Source: Apus apus
Lineage: Eukaryota > Chordata > Aves > Apodiformes > Apodidae
DNA: 64,000 bases
Assembly (NCBI RefSeq): GCF_020740795.1
Contig: NC_067282.1
Location: 142,772,858-142,836,857, forward strand
Direction of reading: 5' to 3'
The notes under the pieces were generated by a model. It was given only the letters and a program-made list of their open reading frames with translations, did not search any database and was not told the DNA's origin. Below, in pieces: positions 61,001 to 64,000 of the stretch. A program made the position numbers and the translations under genes. The first letter of the stretch is position 1. Every line of letters begins with the position of its first letter.

Positions 61001-64000
61001 CCGTCCACATGTTGCACTGTTAATAGGATCCCTAAACTTTTTACAACACCCTGAAATAGCTCCCAGGACTGGTCCAGGGCTGAGCTCAAACAAGGGTCAG
61101 GACTCAAAGGCTACCTTGGGCTTGGCCAATGTCTCTTAGAGGATACAAACACTTACTGAATATTTGCTGGTCAACTGCTGCCAGTTGGCCTCAGGGCTAG
61201 AGAATGGGGACCAGATGCTTTTTTATTTATTAATATGGACATTGACTAAAGGACTAACGGCCTTATTCAAACTGCTCCTGTTCATGCACACCCATTGCTG
61301 TTAATAACAGCTTCCTGGGGATAAATACAGAGTAGAACAAAGTCTTGTGGCTGGATTCAAGAACAGCATAAAACTTGACCACAGGTAACTAATTAAAGCA
61401 ATATTTAGTCAAGAACTGTCAAAATGTTTCTGCAAAACTTGCAGATACACCATTTGCAAATGGGTTTGCTTTTTGCTGTATTTGAACTATTGATTTAAAG
61501 AATGGAGGGAAAAGTACTTTTTTCTCTTTTTCTCTTTCCATTTTTATGTTATTGGAAGGTTTGTGCTGTTTTTCAAGATTTTTGGAATTGGTCTCAATGA
61601 CTCCCAATGTCTACTTAGCTTAATTTGACAGCAAGCTCTCAGATGCAAACATATACAAGTATTTATTTCTTGGAAAGGTCAAAAACACATTACCAGGACA
61701 AGGAGATCTCCAGTTAACCTGGAGTCTCTTCATGCCATAATAATGATAATACTCAGAACCCAGGCCTTGTTTTACACATAGCCAGGACACACTGAGACGC
61801 AAGGAATCAGTTGTTGGAACATATATACCTTGTTCTGTAACTTCTCTTAAGAAACAAAGCTTTCTATCTGGACACACACAGAGCTGTATTTTCCTTGCCG
61901 CCACCACCACTGATAATGGTAACAGTCTGCAGGCAATATCCTTCTTGCTATGCATCTGATTAGGTACAAATTCCTCTAGGCTTCACCTAATCAAATGCAA
62001 GTGCTGCATTATTTATGAAAGAAAGCTGAATTTCATTAAACTTATTCAACAAGAAGCAGTTCATGTAAAAATCAATTTCTCTTTTCTTTTAGAAATCAGA
62101 GTAATTTTTCTTTAAAAACCTACATTCACAGGTAATTATAATAGAAGTCTTGCAACGGCAAAATTACTTTAAAAACACATACCAACCCATAAAAATACAT
62201 TTTAAATCAGATTGGGTTTTCATCTCTAAAGAGAAGACAAGTGGGATGTTTCCTTGTTGCAGAATGAATAATTCAAATGATTCCTCCAGTGCTGTATCTG
62301 CAATTGTCGGAATAAATTTAAGCAGCTTTCCCTTTAACTATTACAGGTATACACTGCACAACAACTCCTGTTTGTAATTATCCCCACTTCTTTAGGCTAG
62401 CAAAATTCCCTCTAATACCACTGAATGAAAGCCTTATTGATTTGCAAAGACATTTTCAGTTTCACAAGAAGACAACAAACATAAAACATATACAGTCATC
62501 AAAACATGGATGATTATTTATTTTGCTTTTCAATTTAATGCTGTTGTTACCTGAAACATTAGTTGTTGTTTGTTGGTTGTTTTTTTTAAAGAGTGGTTTT
62601 GTTTGGCAACCTATCTGAACTACAAGACAATTCCAGAAAAAAAGAGAAAGGGAGGAAATTCGTTGTCATGACTACAACCTATAATCCACCAAGAATTTTA
62701 ATTCTTTTAATTCATATCAAAAGAGACCACTTAAACAACTGGCAACTGGTAAGCTCTGCCTGCAGTCCTGCCTTGAAACAGCCCTTGGTTTGGTGCCAGA
62801 GCTACCCAGGGGGCAAAAGGCATTAGTGTGACAACTCCCCACTCACTCTTAAGAGTGTTCCATGGTTTCTGCAGCCATTGCTGTGTGGGGGCAGAGAGCA
62901 GCAGGGGATGGGGCCAGGCTAATATGCAATTAGCCTGGCGAACTGCCACGAGCAGCACGGAAAAGGCTGCAACGCCAGTTTTCAGGGGTCCGGGCAGAGC
63001 CCTCCATCCACCGCATGATATAAGATGCTTATTGAAATGATAGAAGAGGTTATTGATAACCACATGACAAAAGAGGTTATTGAAAGCAGTCCAGAGCCTC
63101 CAGAGCTGGGGAAGTCTCGAGATGTCATGCACCGGGGTGGACTCTCACTGATGACCCAGCCCAGTGCCCAGCCCCTTGCCACTCTCCAAGCACCGATGAT
63201 AACCCTGTCCAAAGTGTTTTCCCAGTGACTTAAAACATGAGTCTTTAAAGCCATTATAGAAGCTGTAGGCAACCCTGGGCATCATTAACCTAATGGTTAT
63301 GCCATGGCAGAAACAGCAAAAAGAAAAAACCTGCCTGCATCACCTTGCACAATATCCAGAGGGGCTCTGAGCATATTTATTTCTGCTGGAAAGAAAAATC
63401 AGCAACTAATTCAGCTGGGGAGATCCAGCATGTCTGGTTTTCACAAATGCATCTGTTGATTAAAGAATGTGTTTAAACTTAGCACTCACAGGCAACGCTC
63501 CACCTTTGAAGCAGCTGTGATTAATCACCACTGCTTGTGCTGCTGTGAGAAGAGAGGTGATGTTCCCTCTCTCCTGGTAAGAGGAGAAGAGGGGCTGAAG
63601 AGCCCTGGGACAGACCTCCTCTCACCAGTCCTCCATCCCACAGGATGACTCCCTGCTTCCCACACGCAGCTCTCCAGGTGCCTGCATGATCCTACTGCAA
63701 TGCTCAGCATCTGCGAGCCTCACTTCAGCCAGATTCTGTATTCTTATACAGAGTCAGTTCTTAATTGCTGAAGCCTAATTACTTGCTGGAAGCATGGCAA
63801 CTTGTTTTTAAGGTGTGTTTTGCCCCATTCCAACACATAGCATATTTTATTGGCATCATTTTGCCAACAAAAGTAAGAATGCTACGTGAATAATGATTCA
63901 TCTGTGCCAAATTTTTATACTGCCCATTTTATATTTACGCTGATAAGCTATTTCAAGCCAATATTCCAATTTAATATTACATCATATTCATTTTCATGTA
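58067..64000 (-). other. TMTC1: TMTC1 intron (continues beyond the window)
   Basis: No further TMTC1 exon was recognised. The next upstream exon should end in an incomplete codon with two bases. Contains a 23-bp tandem duplication near 58.9 kb and T-runs. Confidence 0.75.
58870..58914 (+). repeat. Short tandem duplication (about 23-bp period)
   Basis: GGTGAAAGTGATCCAGGG occurs twice in tandem, separated by a few bases, in a TMTC1 intron. Confidence 0.75.

Noticed and set aside
63025..63228. Plus-strand 67-codon frame with repeated EEVID/KEVIE
   Set aside because: Arises from a short tandem duplication in intronic DNA, with no homology or splice evidence.

Overview
The window is vertebrate nuclear DNA, almost certainly from a bird. 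It has CR1 retroposon fragments in both orientations, one ending in the avian-type tandem ATTCTATG tail. Exons are short, obey GT-AG rules and sit in long introns. There is no sign of operons or prokaryotic genes. The two genes are neighbours on the minus strand, TMTC1 upstream and OVCH1 downstream, the order known for human chromosome 12p11. I saw no tRNA, rRNA or CRISPR array.

Right part (36.9-64 kb): the last nine coding exons of TMTC1, an ER membrane O-mannosyltransferase with a lumenal TPR array. They join into one uninterrupted 371-residue C-terminal frame ending in EKDQT-stop, with consistent splice phases. The introns hold CR1 copies, one LTR-like element, simple repeats and otherwise unremarkable sequence. 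About 1 kb or more of 3' UTR follows the stop codon.

Left part (about 10.4-30.2 kb, perhaps to 7.9 kb): the remains of ovochymase-1 (OVCH1), a secreted polyprotease with a protease-CUB-CUB-protease layout. Thirteen exons were found by reading the reverse strand (twelve confidently, the signal-peptide exon less so), plus two weaker candidates. Many keep ideal splice sites, phases and family motifs, so homology is clear. The gene nevertheless carries five in-frame stops, a frameshift in an (AC)6 tract, a phase clash between two CUB exons, a degenerate GC donor and a frame problem in the signal-peptide exon. It has also lost catalytic or activation residues. This is best read as a fairly recent unitary pseudogene beside an intact TMTC1.

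Other regions: 1-7.9 kb is the 3' flank of OVCH1, with two CR1 fragments, G-runs and no recognisable gene. Between the two genes (30.2-36.9 kb) lie the TMTC1 3' UTR and unassigned DNA. A 173-bp segment is directly duplicated at 26.6 and 28.8 kb. I found no previously undescribed molecular system; the most notable result is the decay of OVCH1.
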